Source of the DNA: an uncultured Rhodospirillaceae bacterium
GTDB lineage: Bacteria; Pseudomonadota; Alphaproteobacteria; Rhodospirillales; Magnetospirillaceae
Reading direction: 5' to 3'
DNA: 64,000 nt
Assembly (NCBI GenBank): GCA_937887565.1
Contig: CALABS010000077.1
Location: 1-64,000, forward strand
Shown here piece after piece: positions 16,845 to 26,911 of this stretch (position 1 is the first letter of the stretch; the number at the start of each line of letters is the position of its first letter). Under the pieces are notes generated by a model that was given only the letters and a program-made list of their open reading frames with translations, did no database searches and had not been told where the DNA came from. A program made the position numbers and the translations under genes.

Positions 16845-19800
16845 CTACGCCTCCCCGAACCCCTTTCCATCATCCCGCAGCCAGATATAGACCGCCGGGA
16901 TCACCAGCAGCGTCAGCGCCGTGCTGGAGGCCAGGCCGAAGACCAGGCTGATGGCGAGGCCCTGGAAGATGGGGTCGGCCAGGATGAAGGCGGCGCCGAT
17001 CATGGCGGCGGCGGCGGTCAGGAAGATGGGCTTGAACCGCGTCGCCCCCGAATCCAGCAGCGCCTGGCGCATGGTGGCGCCCTCGGCCAGGCGGTGGCGG
17101 ATGAAGTCCACCAGCAGGATCGAGTTGCGTACGATGATGCCGGCCAGGGCGATGAAGCCGATCATCGAGGTGGCGGTGAAGGGGGCGCCGAACAGCATGT
17201 GGCCGATGACGATGCCGATCAGGGTCAGGGGCACCGGCACCAGGATCACCAACGGCAGCAGGAAGCTGCCGAACTGGGCCACCACCAGGAGGTAGATGCC
17301 CAGGATCGCCACCGCGAAGGCGGCGCCCATGTCGCGGAAGGTGACGTAGGTGATCTCCCATTCGCCGTCCCACAGCAGGGTCGGCCGGCCTTCGTCGGCG
17401 GGCTGGCCGTGATAGGCGACCTCGATGCCCTCGGGCAGGTTGTCCTCGACGGCGAACATGCCGTAGATGGGGGCCTCGTAGCGGCCGGCCAGCTCGGCGG
17501 TGACCATCTCGGCGTGGCGGCCGTCGCGGCGGAAGATGGACGGGCTGGCCGGCTCGTAGGACACCTCCACCACGTCGCCCAGTTCCACCGTGCCGGTCCG
17601 CGCCGGGATGGGGGTGTTGGCGAGCAGCTCGCCGGGATGCTTGTCCGACTTGGGCAGGGCGATGACGATCTGCTTGGGGTTGGCCCCCTCGCCGCGATGG
17701 GAATAGCCCACCGGCACCCCGCCCATCAAGGCCTGGATGGTGTCGTAGACCGCCTGCTGCTCGACCCCGAAGAACTCCAGCCGCTCCTGGTCGATGGAGA
17801 CGCGCAGGCGCTGCCACGGGCTCGACAGGCTGTCGTCGACGTCGACCACGAAGTCCACCTTCTCGAAGGCCTGGCGCACCTGCTCGGCGGCGGCGCGGCG
17901 GCTGTCGGCGTCGGGTCCGTAGACCTCGGCCAGCAGGGTGGCGAGAACCGGCGGCCCCGGCGGCACCTCCACCACCTTCACCGAGGTGCCCTTGGGCATG
18001 GGAAGGTCGGCCAGCAGGGTGCGAACCTCGAGCGCGATGTCGTGGCTGGCGCGGTCGCGGTCGTGGCGGTTCAGGAGATTAAGCTGCAGGTCGCCCAACT
18101 CGGGGCTCTCGCGCAGGTAGGAATGGCGGACCAGTCCGTTGAAGTTGAACGGCGCGGCGGTGCCGGCATAGGCCTGGACGCTGGTCAGTTCGGGCAGGTC
18201 CTTGAGGCGGCCGGCGGCGGCGAACAGCACCCGGTCGGTATCCTCCAGCGTCGAGCCCTCGGGCAGGTCGACCACCACCTGAAGCTCGCTCTTGTTGTCG
18301 AAGGGCAGCAGCTTCACGGTCACCGCCTTGAGCGGGAACATCGCCATGGCGCCGAGCGTCGCCACGGTGACCCACAGCAGCAACTGCTTCGAGCGCTTGC
18401 GGCCCTCCAGCATGGGGCGGGCGTGCTTGCGGTAGAAGTCGCCCAGATGGTCGCCATGGCCGTGATGCTCGGAGATCCGCTTGCGGCCGGCCACCTTGAG
18501 CAGCAGCCACGGCGTGATGATCACCGCCACGAAGAACGAGAACACCATGGCCGAGGAGGCATTGGCGGGGATCGGGCTCATGTATGGCCCCATCAGCCCC
18601 GACACGAACATCATCGGCAACAGGGCGACGACGATGGTCAGGGTGGCGACGATGGTGGGGTTGCCGACCTCGGCCACCGCCTCGACGGCCACCTTGCCGC
18701 GCTCCTCCTTGGGCCGCATGGTCCAGTGGCGGACGATGTTCTCGACCACCACGATGGCGTCGTCCACCAGGATGCCGATGGAGAAGATCAGCGCGAACAG
18801 GCTGACGCGGTTGATGGTGTAGCCCATCAGCCACGAGGCGAACAGGGTCAGGAGGATGGTGGTCGGCACCACCAGCGCCACCACCACGCCCTCGCGCCAC
18901 CCCAGCATCCAGGTGATCAGGGCGACGATGGAGACGGTGGCCAGGGCCAGATGGAACAGCAGTTCGTCGGCCTTGTCGGCGGCGGTCTCGCCGTAGTCGC
19001 GGGTGACGGCGACCTCGATGTCGGCCGGCAGCAGGCGGGCCTTGACGGTCTCCAGCCGCGACAGCAGCTCCTCGGACACCACCACGGCGTTGGCGCCGGC
19101 CCGCTTGGCGATGGCCAGGCTGACGGCGGGGACGCGCTCGAGCGCGCCGTCCGCGCCCTTGGTCATGGTCCAGGCGCGGTAATCGGGAGTCTCGCCGCCG
19201 ACGATGACGCGGGCCACGTCCTTGACGTAGACCGGGCGGCCGTCGCGGGTGAGCAGCAGCAGGTTGCCGATCTCGGGGCCTCTGAGCGTCTGGCCGCCGA
19301 CCACCGGCAGGTGGCGGCCGGCCTCGGCGACGGCGCCGACCATGAACGAACGGTTGGCGTTCTCGACCTTGTCGACCAGTTGGTTGAGCGTGACGCCGTA
19401 GAGCGCCAGCGCCTCGGGGTCGGGCTCGACCCGGATCTGGTCGCGGCGGCCGCCGACGATATAGGTCAGGCCGACGTCGTCCACCTTGACCAACTCGTGC
19501 TGCAGTTCCTCGGCGAGGTTGTAGAGCGCGTTGTCGTCCCAGCGCTCGGCCTTGCCGGGGGCCGGCGACAGGGTCAGGACCACCACCGCGACGTCGTTGA
19601 TGCCGCGGCCGACGATCAAGGGCTCCCTGAGGCCGTAGGGAACCTCGGCGAGATGGGCGCGCACCTGCTCGTGGACGCGCAGGATGGCGTTGTCCTCGCT
19701 GGTGCCGACCTCGAAACGGGCGGTGACGATGACGCGGTCGTCCCAGGTCTGGGAATAGACGTGCTCGACGGCGTCGATGCCCTTGACGATGTCCTCCAGC

Positions 19801-20012
19801 GGCTTGGTCACCAACTCGGCGGCGTCATCGGCCTTCAGGCCGTTGGCCTCGACCATGATGTCGACCATGGGCACGCTGATCTGCGGTTCCTCCTCGCGCG
19901 GCAGGGCGGAAAGCGCGATCATGCCCACCATCAGCGACGCCAGCAGCAGCAAGGGCGTCAGCGGCGAGCCGATGAACGCCCGCGCGATATGTCCGGAAAT
20001 GCCGAGCTTCAT
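16845..20012 (-). CDS. RND-family efflux pump inner-membrane component
   Basis: About 1055 residues with the HAE-RND layout: an N-terminal helix, a large periplasmic loop, six helices, a second loop and six more helices. The proton-relay signature is present as ILVDDAIVVVENI with the paired Asp in TM4. The N-terminus (PLTPLLLLAS..LPREEEPQI) resembles the Czc/Acr-like pumps often annotated as AcrB/AcrD/AcrF. ATG 20012 is chosen; it follows the adaptor stop by 5 bases, and two in-frame GTGs just upstream are possible. Substrate is not determinable. No outer-membrane channel gene is adjacent. Confidence 0.92.
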   Translation of the reverse strand: MKLGISGHIARAFIGSPLTPLLLLASLMVGMIALSALPREEEPQISVPMVDIMVEANGLKADDAAELVTKPLEDIVKGIDAVEHVYSQTWDDRVIVTARFEVGTSEDNAILRVHEQVRAHLAEVPYGLREPLIVGRGINDVAVVVLTLSPAPGKAERWDDNALYNLAEELQHELVKVDDVGLTYIVGGRRDQIRVEPDPEALALYGVTLNQLVDKVENANRSFMVGAVAEAGRHLPVVGGQTLRGPEIGNLLLLTRDGRPVYVKDVARVIVGGETPDYRAWTMTKGADGALERVPAVSLAIAKRAGANAVVVSEELLSRLETVKARLLPADIEVAVTRDYGETAADKADELLFHLALATVSIVALITWMLGWREGVVVALVVPTTILLTLFASWLMGYTINRVSLFALIFSIGILVDDAIVVVENIVRHWTMRPKEERGKVAVEAVAEVGNPTIVATLTIVVALLPMMFVSGLMGPYMSPIPANASSAMVFSFFVAVIITPWLLLKVAGRKRISEHHGHGDHLGDFYRKHARPMLEGRKRSKQLLLWVTVATLGAMAMFPLKAVTVKLLPFDNKSELQVVVDLPEGSTLEDTDRVLFAAAGRLKDLPELTSVQAYAGTAAPFNFNGLVRHSYLRESPELGDLQLNLLNRHDRDRASHDIALEVRTLLADLPMPKGTSVKVVEVPPGPPVLATLLAEVYGPDADSRRAAAEQVRQAFEKVDFVVDVDDSLSSPWQRLRVSIDQERLEFFGVEQQAVYDTIQALMGGVPVGYSHRGEGANPKQIVIALPKSDKHPGELLANTPIPARTGTVELGDVVEVSYEPASPSIFRRDGRHAEMVTAELAGRYEAPIYGMFAVEDNLPEGIEVAYHGQPADEGRPTLLWDGEWEITYVTFRDMGAAFAVAILGIYLLVVAQFGSFLLPLVILVPVPLTLIGIVIGHMLFGAPFTATSMIGFIALAGIIVRNSILLVDFIRHRLAEGATMRQALLDSGATRFKPIFLTAAAAMIGAAFILADPIFQGLAISLVFGLASSTALTLLVIPAVYIWLRDDGKGFGEA

Positions 20013-20017
20013 GGCGT

Positions 20018-20977
20018 TCACCACGCCACCGTGTCGCCGGGATTGAGGCCCGACAGCACCTCGACGCCGTCCTCGACCTGGGCGCCCAGTTGGATCACCA
20101 CCTCGGTGCCGTCCTTGAGCCTGACCACGTCCAGGCCGAAGCGGCGGCCCACCGCCTCGCGCGGGATCACCAGCGCCTGGCGGCGGCCGGTGGCGACGTG
20201 CACCGGCACCCGCTCGCCGACGAAATAGTCGCCCAGTCCCTCGACCGCCACGTCGGCGATCACCCGGCCGTCCTCGATGCGGGGATAGACCTGGCGGATG
20301 GTGCCGTGGCGCGGCTGCTGGTCGAGGGTGGACAGCGAGCGCGGCCCCACCAGCACCTTGTCGCCCACCGCGATGAAGCGGGCGTGGCGCTCGGGCAGGG
20401 CCATGCGCAGGATGTAGGTGTCGGCGGCGATGGTGGCGATGGTCTCGCCCGGCATCACCACGCTGCCCTCGGTCAGGTGGACCTTGAGCACGCGGCCGGC
20501 GGTGGGGGCCAGCACCGCGCCCTCGGCGGTGCGCTCGGCCGAGACCGACTTCTCGGCCTTGATGGCGGCGATGGTGCGGTTGGCGACGTCCAGGCGGGTG
20601 CGGGCGTCGTCCTGGCGGGCCTTGGTGCCGACGCCCTTGGCCAGCAGATCCGAGGCGCGGCGGAACTCGATCTCGGCCAGGTCGCGCTCGGCCTCGGCGG
20701 CGCGCAGGCGGGCGTCGATGCCAGCGGTGGCAAGCGCCAGCTTGGGATCGCCGATGGTGGCGATGCGGGCCCCGGCCTCCACCATCTGTCCCTCGTCCAC
20801 CAGCAGGCCCGACACCGTGCCGCCGATGCGGGCGCGGGCCAGTACCTCGTCGACGCTCTCGACGGTGGCGAAAACCGCCTTCAGGTCGTCGATGCGGCGG
20901 GCGGCGACGTCCGCCTCACCCGCCAGGGCGGGGGCCGCCAAGAGGGAAAGAACGACAGAGATATGCGAAATGCGCAT
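20018..20977 (-). CDS. RND efflux periplasmic adaptor (membrane fusion protein)
   Basis: The 319-residue adaptor begins with a Sec signal peptide (residues 1-20, ending APALAGEA). A lipoyl-like half motif (GTVSGLLVDEGQMVEAG) comes first, then a coiled-coil hairpin around residues 90-145, the second lipoyl half (APTAGRVLKVHLTEGSVV) and a beta-barrel domain. ATG 20977 is chosen because a GGAGG site lies 7 bases upstream and it places the signal peptide at the N-terminus. The promoter region 20978-21081 is shared with a divergent DUF2892 gene. Confidence 0.9.
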   Translation of the reverse strand: MRISHISVVLSLLAAPALAGEADVAARRIDDLKAVFATVESVDEVLARARIGGTVSGLLVDEGQMVEAGARIATIGDPKLALATAGIDARLRAAEAERDLAEIEFRRASDLLAKGVGTKARQDDARTRLDVANRTIAAIKAEKSVSAERTAEGAVLAPTAGRVLKVHLTEGSVVMPGETIATIAADTYILRMALPERHARFIAVGDKVLVGPRSLSTLDQQPRHGTIRQVYPRIEDGRVIADVAVEGLGDYFVGERVPVHVATGRRQALVIPREAVGRRFGLDVVRLKDGTEVVIQLGAQVEDGVEVLSGLNPGDTVAW

Positions 20978-21000
20978 CCAGGGCCTCCAAAGCAAACGGC

Positions 21001-21029
21001 TTGACATATATATTAGTGCTAACTAATAC
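21001..21029 (+). promoter_or_regulatory. Near-consensus sigma-70 promoter with overlapping palindromic operator
   Basis: TTGACA (21001-21006), a 17-bp spacer and TAATAC (21024-21029) form an almost perfect vegetative promoter reading into the DUF2892 gene. Within it lies the inverted repeat TATTAGT-N4-ACTAATA (21011-21028), covering the spacer and -10 box, where a bound dimer would block RNA polymerase. The same site lies 34 bp upstream of the adaptor start on the other strand, so one repressor could control both directions. The region is strikingly AT-rich for this genome. Confidence 0.8.
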
Positions 21030-21081
21030 ACAAGGGCCGAGGGCGCATGGGCGCCCCACGATTTTGAATAGGGTAGCACAA

Positions 21082-21285
21082 ATGTCGATTGATCGTGTCG
21101 TGATGGCTTTCGCGGGAACGATGATCCTGCTCAGCATCGCCCTGTCGCAGTTGCACAGCGTCTACTGGCTGGGCTTCACCGCCTTCGTCGGCGCCAACAT
21201 GCTCCAGGCCGCCTTCACCGGCTTCTGTCCGCTGGCGGTGATGCTGAAGAAGATGGGCGTCAAGCCGGGCTGCGCGTTCGAGTAA
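21082..21285 (+). CDS. Small DUF2892 (YgaP-type) inner-membrane protein
   Basis: The 67-residue protein has two helices and the family signature FTGFCPLAVMLKKMG, as found in the membrane part of YgaP-type rhodaneses; no rhodanese domain is fused here. ATG 21082 is chosen as the first start giving the family N-terminus MSIDRVVMAFAG. Such proteins are often associated with sulfur-species or efflux functions. Its pairing with an RND pump across a shared operator supports a joint stress response. Confidence 0.82.
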   Translation: MSIDRVVMAFAGTMILLSIALSQLHSVYWLGFTAFVGANMLQAAFTGFCPLAVMLKKMGVKPGCAFE

Positions 21286-21301
21286 GGAGCGTTTTCCCGT
21301 C

Positions 21302-21372
21302 ATTCCCGCGAAAGCGGGAATCCATGTCGGTGCACCACCATGGACCCCGGATCGCGCTTCGCTTGTCCGGGG
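21302..21372. repeat. REP-like double hairpin
   Basis: Two hairpins, 21302-21309 paired with 21314-21321 and 21345-21351 paired with 21366-21372, lie in the convergent gap between the DUF2892 gene and purN. The form is that of widespread alphaproteobacterial intergenic repeats and can also terminate both genes. Confidence 0.75.
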
Positions 21373-21389
21373 TGACGAACTTTACCGCT

Positions 21390-22027
21390 TCACCCCGCCG
21401 GATTGACCAGCGCCCCTTGCCCGGGGGCGTCCACCACCGCGCGGGCGCCGTCCACCGTCACCCGGCCCTCGGCCACCAGTCTCAGCGCCAGCGGATAGGC
21501 CTTGTGCTCCTGCTCGAGCACGCGGGCGGCGAGCGAGTCGGGGGTGTCGGTGGAAAGGACCGGCACCGCCGCCTGGACCAGGATGGGGCCGTCGTCCAAC
21601 GCGGGGGTCACCAGATGCACCGAGCAGCCGTGCAGCTTGACGCCGAGTTCCAACGCCCGCTCGTGGGTGTGCAGGCCCTTGAAGCTGGGCAGGAGCGACG
21701 GGTGGATGTTGATCATCCGCCCCGCCCAACCCTCGACGAAGCCCGAGGTCAACAGCCGCATGAAGCCGGCCAGGCAGACGATCTCGACGCCGGCCGCGCG
21801 CAACGCCGCGTCCATGGCGGTGTCGAAGGCCTCGCGGCTGGGGAAGGACTTGTGGGGGATGACCTGGGTCGGCACCCCGGCCCTGGCGGCGCGCTCCAGG
21901 GCGTAGACGCCGGCCACGTTGGAGATCACCAGCGCGATCTCGGCCGGAAAGGCCGGATCGGCGCAGGCGTCCAGCAGCGCCTGGAGATTGCTGCCGCGCC
22001 CCGAGACGAGAACGCCGACCTTCTTCT

Positions 22028-22031
<4 letters not shown>
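21390..22031 (-). CDS. purN: Phosphoribosylglycinamide formyltransferase
   Basis: Transfers a formyl group from 10-formyl-THF to GAR in purine synthesis. The 213-residue protein has the GRGSNLQAL phosphate-binding loop near residues 11-19, the catalytic region LAGFMRLL...MINIHPSLLPSFKG (Asn, His) and the Asp of TPALDDGPI. GTG 22031 is chosen because it overlaps the purM stop by four bases (GTGA), showing translational coupling. Confidence 0.95.
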
Positions 22032-23185
<1,154 letters not shown>

Positions 23186-23259
23186 GGCGGGGCTGCGCCG
23201 AACCGGCTCATACCGGCGGGCGTCTGGCGGCATCGGGCGGCAACGGCTATAGTGCCGGG

Positions 23260-23295
23260 CCACCCTTCGCGCAATCGCCACCCTTCGCGCAATCG
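23260..23295. repeat. Two tandem copies of an 18-bp unit upstream of the DUF2066 gene
   Basis: CCACCCTTCGCGCAATCG occurs twice head to tail, ending 12 bases before the ATG at 23308. It may be a recent duplication in the leader. Confidence 0.8.
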
Positions 23296-23307
23296 ATCGG
23301 GACCGCC

Positions 23308-24381
23308 ATGACACGCCTTCGCTCCGCCGTCCTCGCCCTCCTGCTGGCCGTCCTGGCGGCGGCGCCCGCCTGGGCGCAGGCCGCCGCCGATGCCTACAGC
23401 GTGCGCGGCATCGACGTGGACGTGACCGCCGCCAGCGTGACCCAGGCCAAGGAGCAGGCCATCGCCGACGGCCAGCGCCAAGCCTTCCGGCTGCTGCTGG
23501 AGCGCCTGACCGCCCCCGAGGACCATCCCCGCCTGCCGGCGGTGGACGGCATCGAATACGTGCGCGACTTCAGCGTCGAGCACGAGCGCTCGACCGCCGT
23601 GCGCTATCTCGCCACCCTGACGGTGCGGTTCAATCCGGCGGCGGTGAAGAGGCTGCTGCGCGAGGCGGCCATCAACTACGCGGAGCCGCGCGGCCGCTCG
23701 GTGGTGGTGGTGCCGGTGTTCCAACCCGCCCAGGGCCGGGCGGTGCTGTGGGACGATCCCAATCCGTGGCGGGTCGCCTGGCAGCGCCTGGGCGGCGGCG
23801 GGCTGGTGCCGCTGACCGTGCCGCCGGGCGATCTCGCCGACGTGCAGGCCATCACTGCCGAACAGGCGCTGGCCGGCGACGCCGAGCGGGTGCGCCTGCT
23901 GTCCGAGGCCTATCGCGGCGCCGATGTCATGGTGGCGGCGGCCGGCGTCCAGCCCGGCGGGACGGGGGTGGACGTGCTGCTCCATTCCTCGGCCAACGCC
24001 CCCAAGCCGTTCGATTCGGTGGCCTATCGGCTGGCCGACGGCGAGAGCATGGAGCAGTTGCTGGCCCGGGCCGCCCGCGACATCCAGCGCGCCATCGACA
24101 CCGCCTACAAGCAGCCCAACGTGTTGCAGTTCGACCGCGCCGGCTCGCTGGCGGCGCTGGTGCCGATCTCGGGCTTCGAGCAGTGGCTGGGGGTCCGCGA
24201 CGCGCTCGGGCGGGTGCCGCAGGTGCGCCGGTGGGAGCTGGTGTCGCTGTCCCGGGCCGAGGCGGCGGTCATCCTGCACATCGTCGGCGACCAGGAGCAG
24301 GTGCGCGGCGCCCTTGCCCGCCAGGGACTGACGCTGGACTGGACCGACGGCTACTGGACCATGCGCCCGGCCGCCCATTGA
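23308..24381 (+). CDS. Secreted DUF2066-type protein
   Basis: The 357-residue protein has a Sec signal peptide (residues 1-24, ending AWAQAAA) and the N-terminal signature of DUF2066 proteins: YSVRGIDVDVTAASVTQAKE, then AIADGQRQAFRLLLERLT. The role of the family is not known. It heads a plus-strand operon with a phosphatidyltransferase-like protein, an AI-2E-type transporter and hdaA; this arrangement is common in Rhodospirillales. Confidence 0.8.
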   Translation: MTRLRSAVLALLLAVLAAAPAWAQAAADAYSVRGIDVDVTAASVTQAKEQAIADGQRQAFRLLLERLTAPEDHPRLPAVDGIEYVRDFSVEHERSTAVRYLATLTVRFNPAAVKRLLREAAINYAEPRGRSVVVVPVFQPAQGRAVLWDDPNPWRVAWQRLGGGGLVPLTVPPGDLADVQAITAEQALAGDAERVRLLSEAYRGADVMVAAAGVQPGGTGVDVLLHSSANAPKPFDSVAYRLADGESMEQLLARAARDIQRAIDTAYKQPNVLQFDRAGSLAALVPISGFEQWLGVRDALGRVPQVRRWELVSLSRAEAAVILHIVGDQEQVRGALARQGLTLDWTDGYWTMRPAAH

Positions 24382-24391
24382 GCGGCGGCGG

Positions 24392-24934
24392 ATGCGCCAC
24401 GTCCCCAACATCCTGACGGCGGCCCGGCTGGTCTCGGTGCCGGGGATCGTGTGGCTGGTGGCCGAGGGCCGCATGGTGGCGGCGTTCTGGCTGTTCGCCG
24501 CCGCCGGTCTGACCGACGCCCTCGACGGCGCCATCGCGCGGCTGTTCGACGCCCGCTCGCGGCTGGGCACCTGGCTCGACCCGCTGGCCGACAAGGTGAT
24601 GCTGGTGGCGGTCTTCGTCGCCCTTGGCATCGGCGGCCACCTCCCCTTATGGTTGGTGGTGCTGGTGGTGCTGCGCGACGTGCTGATCGTGCTCTACGCC
24701 GTGGTCTATGTGCTGGCCGGGGCCTTCGCGGGAACGCCGCTGTTCATCTCCAAGATCAACACGGCGGCCCAGATCGCGCTGGCGGGCATCGTGCTGGCCG
24801 GTCTGGGGCCGGGCTGGGGCGGGCCGATGCTGGTCGAGGCGTTCGTCTACGTGGCGGCGGCGACCACCGTCGCGTCGGGCGCCGCCTATCTGATGGCCGT
24901 GGGGCGGCGGGTGCCGCCGGACGGAGGGGAATAG
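24392..24934 (+). CDS. CDP-alcohol phosphatidyltransferase (PgsA-like)
   Basis: The 180-residue membrane enzyme has the family active site D-x2-DG-x2-AR-x8-G-x3-D-x3-D (DALDGAIAR...GTWLDPLADK, about residues 45-71). These enzymes replace CMP on a CDP-lipid by an alcohol such as glycerol phosphate. The length and position of the motif resemble PgsA, but no substrate-specific residue is clear. It starts 10 bases after the DUF2066 gene. Confidence 0.86.
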   Translation: MRHVPNILTAARLVSVPGIVWLVAEGRMVAAFWLFAAAGLTDALDGAIARLFDARSRLGTWLDPLADKVMLVAVFVALGIGGHLPLWLVVLVVLRDVLIVLYAVVYVLAGAFAGTPLFISKINTAAQIALAGIVLAGLGPGWGGPMLVEAFVYVAAATTVASGAAYLMAVGRRVPPDGGE

Positions 24935-24944
24935 GGGGATAGCG

Positions 24945-26006
24945 ATGACGTCGACCCAGCGGTTCCGGTTCTGGCTTGTCGGCCTGGCCGTGTTCGTCCT
25001 CGTGCTCTACGTGCTGCGGAGCATGCTGCTGCCCTTCGTGGCCGGCATGGTGATCGCCTATTTCCTCGACCCGCTGGCCGACCGGCTGGAGCGCGCCGGG
25101 CTGTCCAGGACCATGGCCACCACGGTGATCACCGCCGCCTTCTTCGTGGTGGTGGCGATCGCCCTGGTGCTGCTGGTGCCGGTGATCGAGGGGCAGGTGG
25201 TGGCCTTCGCCCACCGGGTGCCCGGCTATCTCGACGCCCTGGCCGATCGTGTCCAGCCGCTGATCGTCGAGCTCAAGCGCAAGCTGTCGGCCGGCGACAT
25301 CGAGAAGCTGCGGTCCTCGGCCGGCGAATACGCCGGCATCGCCGTGGGCTGGGTGGTGGACTTCGCGAAGCGGCTGCTGAGCGGTGGCCTGGTGGTCTTC
25401 AACCTCCTGTCGCTGCTGTTCATCACGCCGATCATCACCTTCTACCTGGTCCGCGACTGGGATGTGATCGTCGCCAAGATCGACGGCTGGCTGCCGCGCG
25501 AGCATGCCGAGACCATCCGCGAGCAAGCCCGCGAGATCAACCGCACGCTCGCCGGCTTCATCCGCGGCCAGGCGCTGGTGTGCCTGATCCTGGGCGCCCT
25601 CTACGGGCTGGGCCTGACCGCCGTGGGACTGGATCTCGGCCTGATCATCGGATTGGGGGCGGGGCTGATCTCGTTCATCCCCTATCTGGGCACCATCTCG
25701 GGCTTCGTGGTCGGCGTCGGCCTGGCGCTGGCGCAAAGCCCGGGCTGGGAGCTGCCGGTCCTGGTGGCGGGCGTGTTCCTGGCCGGCCAGGCCCTGGAGG
25801 GCAATTTCCTGACCCCCAAGCTGGTGGGCGACAAGGTGGGGCTGCACCCGGTGTGGATCATGTTCGCGCTGTTGGCCGCCGGGTCGCTGTTCGGCTTCGT
25901 CGGCATCCTGCTGGCGGTGCCGGTGGCGGCCGTGGTCGGGGTGCTGGTGCGCTTCGCGCTCGGCCGCTACCTCGACAGCCCGCTCTATCACGGGAACCGT
26001 ACGTGA
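24945..26006 (+). CDS. AI-2E-family (PerM-like) transporter
   Basis: The 353-residue inner-membrane protein has about eight helices in the PerM/TqsA pattern: two N-terminal helices, a long amphipathic periplasmic region (residues 70-140) and a C-terminal bundle with GLGAGLISFIPYLGTISG and LEGNFLTPKLVG, which is the family signature. Substrates in the family vary. Its stop overlaps the hdaA start by four bases (GTGA). Confidence 0.88.
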   Translation: MTSTQRFRFWLVGLAVFVLVLYVLRSMLLPFVAGMVIAYFLDPLADRLERAGLSRTMATTVITAAFFVVVAIALVLLVPVIEGQVVAFAHRVPGYLDALADRVQPLIVELKRKLSAGDIEKLRSSAGEYAGIAVGWVVDFAKRLLSGGLVVFNLLSLLFITPIITFYLVRDWDVIVAKIDGWLPREHAETIREQAREINRTLAGFIRGQALVCLILGALYGLGLTAVGLDLGLIIGLGAGLISFIPYLGTISGFVVGVGLALAQSPGWELPVLVAGVFLAGQALEGNFLTPKLVGDKVGLHPVWIMFALLAAGSLFGFVGILLAVPVAAVVGVLVRFALGRYLDSPLYHGNRT

Positions 26007-26683
26007 GCGAATCCCAGTTCGTCCTCGATCTCGGTCACCGTCCGGCCTTGGGCCGCGACGATTTCCTCACCGCGCCCTGCAACGCCGAGGCGGTCGCCTG
26101 GCTGGAGCGGTGGCCGGACTGGCCCGGCCACGCCCTGGCCCTGTTCGGTCCCGAGGGCTGCGGCAAGAGCCACCTGATCGCCGCCTTCGCCCAGGCCCAT
26201 GCCGGCGTTCGCCTCGTCCCGGCACGGGAGCTGTCCGCCGAGGCGGTGCCGGCGCTGGTGGCCGGGGCCCGGGTGGTGGCGGTGGACGACCTCGACGCCC
26301 TGGCGGACGAGGCGGCGGCCTTCCACTTGTGGAACCTGACCAAGGAGACCGGCCGCTTCCTGCTGCTGGCCGGCCGCGAGGCGCCGGCGCGGTTGCCGGT
26401 GACGCTGCCCGATTTGCGGTCGCGTCTTGCCGCCACGCCGGCGGTGGGCATCGGCGCTCCCGACGATTCGCTGCTGGCCGCCGTGCTGGTCAAGCAGTTC
26501 GCCGATCGCCAGCTGCGCGTCGGCGGCGATGTCCTGACCTATGTGCTGGGCCGCATGGACCGCAGCTTCGCCGCCGCCCGCGCGGTGGTCGAGGCGCTGG
26601 ACCGGGCCAGCCTGGCCGAACGCCGCCCGGTCACGGTGCCGCTGGCGCGGGCGGTGCTGGAAGGGTTGGCCTCCGAGGAATAG
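26003..26683 (+). CDS. hdaA: HdaA/Hda-like DnaA regulatory inactivator
   Basis: The 226-residue AAA+ protein resembles the DnaA core without its DNA-binding domain. The N-terminal QFVLDL is the sliding-clamp-binding hexapeptide of Hda/HdaA. It is followed by the P-loop FGPEGCGKSHL and Walker B VVAVDDLDAL. By bringing clamp-bound ATPase activity to DnaA it would limit over-initiation. GTG 26003 places the clamp motif five residues in and overlaps the upstream stop. Confidence 0.9.
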   Translation: MSESQFVLDLGHRPALGRDDFLTAPCNAEAVAWLERWPDWPGHALALFGPEGCGKSHLIAAFAQAHAGVRLVPARELSAEAVPALVAGARVVAVDDLDALADEAAAFHLWNLTKETGRFLLLAGREAPARLPVTLPDLRSRLAATPAVGIGAPDDSLLAAVLVKQFADRQLRVGGDVLTYVLGRMDRSFAAARAVVEALDRASLAERRPVTVPLARAVLEGLASEE

Positions 26684-26761
26684 CGGAGCCGTGTCCCCTC
26701 CGCGTGGGACCTGGCGGGCCGCGGAACAACCCGAAAATTGCGTCATTGGGCTCGATTCGTC

Positions 26762-26863
26762 ATGGCCGGGCTCGACCCGGCCATCCACGTGTCGATGCGG
26801 AATATATATTTGGGACAACTGTCTATACGGCGGTGCGTGGATGCGCGGGTCAAGCCCGCGCAT
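26762..26863. repeat. Composite REP-like repeat
   Basis: Two 9-bp stems with 5-nt loops (26762-26770 with 26776-26784, and 26841-26849 with 26855-26863) flank an AT-rich centre; ATCCACG and CGTGGAT on either side can also pair. It is the common alphaproteobacterial element that translates as MAGLDPAIH. It fills the 228-bp gap between hdaA and nosY. Confidence 0.8.
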
Positions 26864-26911
26864 GACGCAAAAGGGCATGTGGAGGCCAGATCAGCATTTT
26901 TCCGCCGCCCG

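Noticed and set aside
16812..20228. Long plus-strand open frame opposite the RND pump
   Set aside because: Same artefact of codon bias; the translation is His/Gln/Gly-rich and no family is recognisable, while the minus strand encodes an intact RND protein.
26762..26863. Short open frame reading MAGLDPAIHV
   Set aside because: This is the usual translation of a REP-like intergenic repeat, not a gene.
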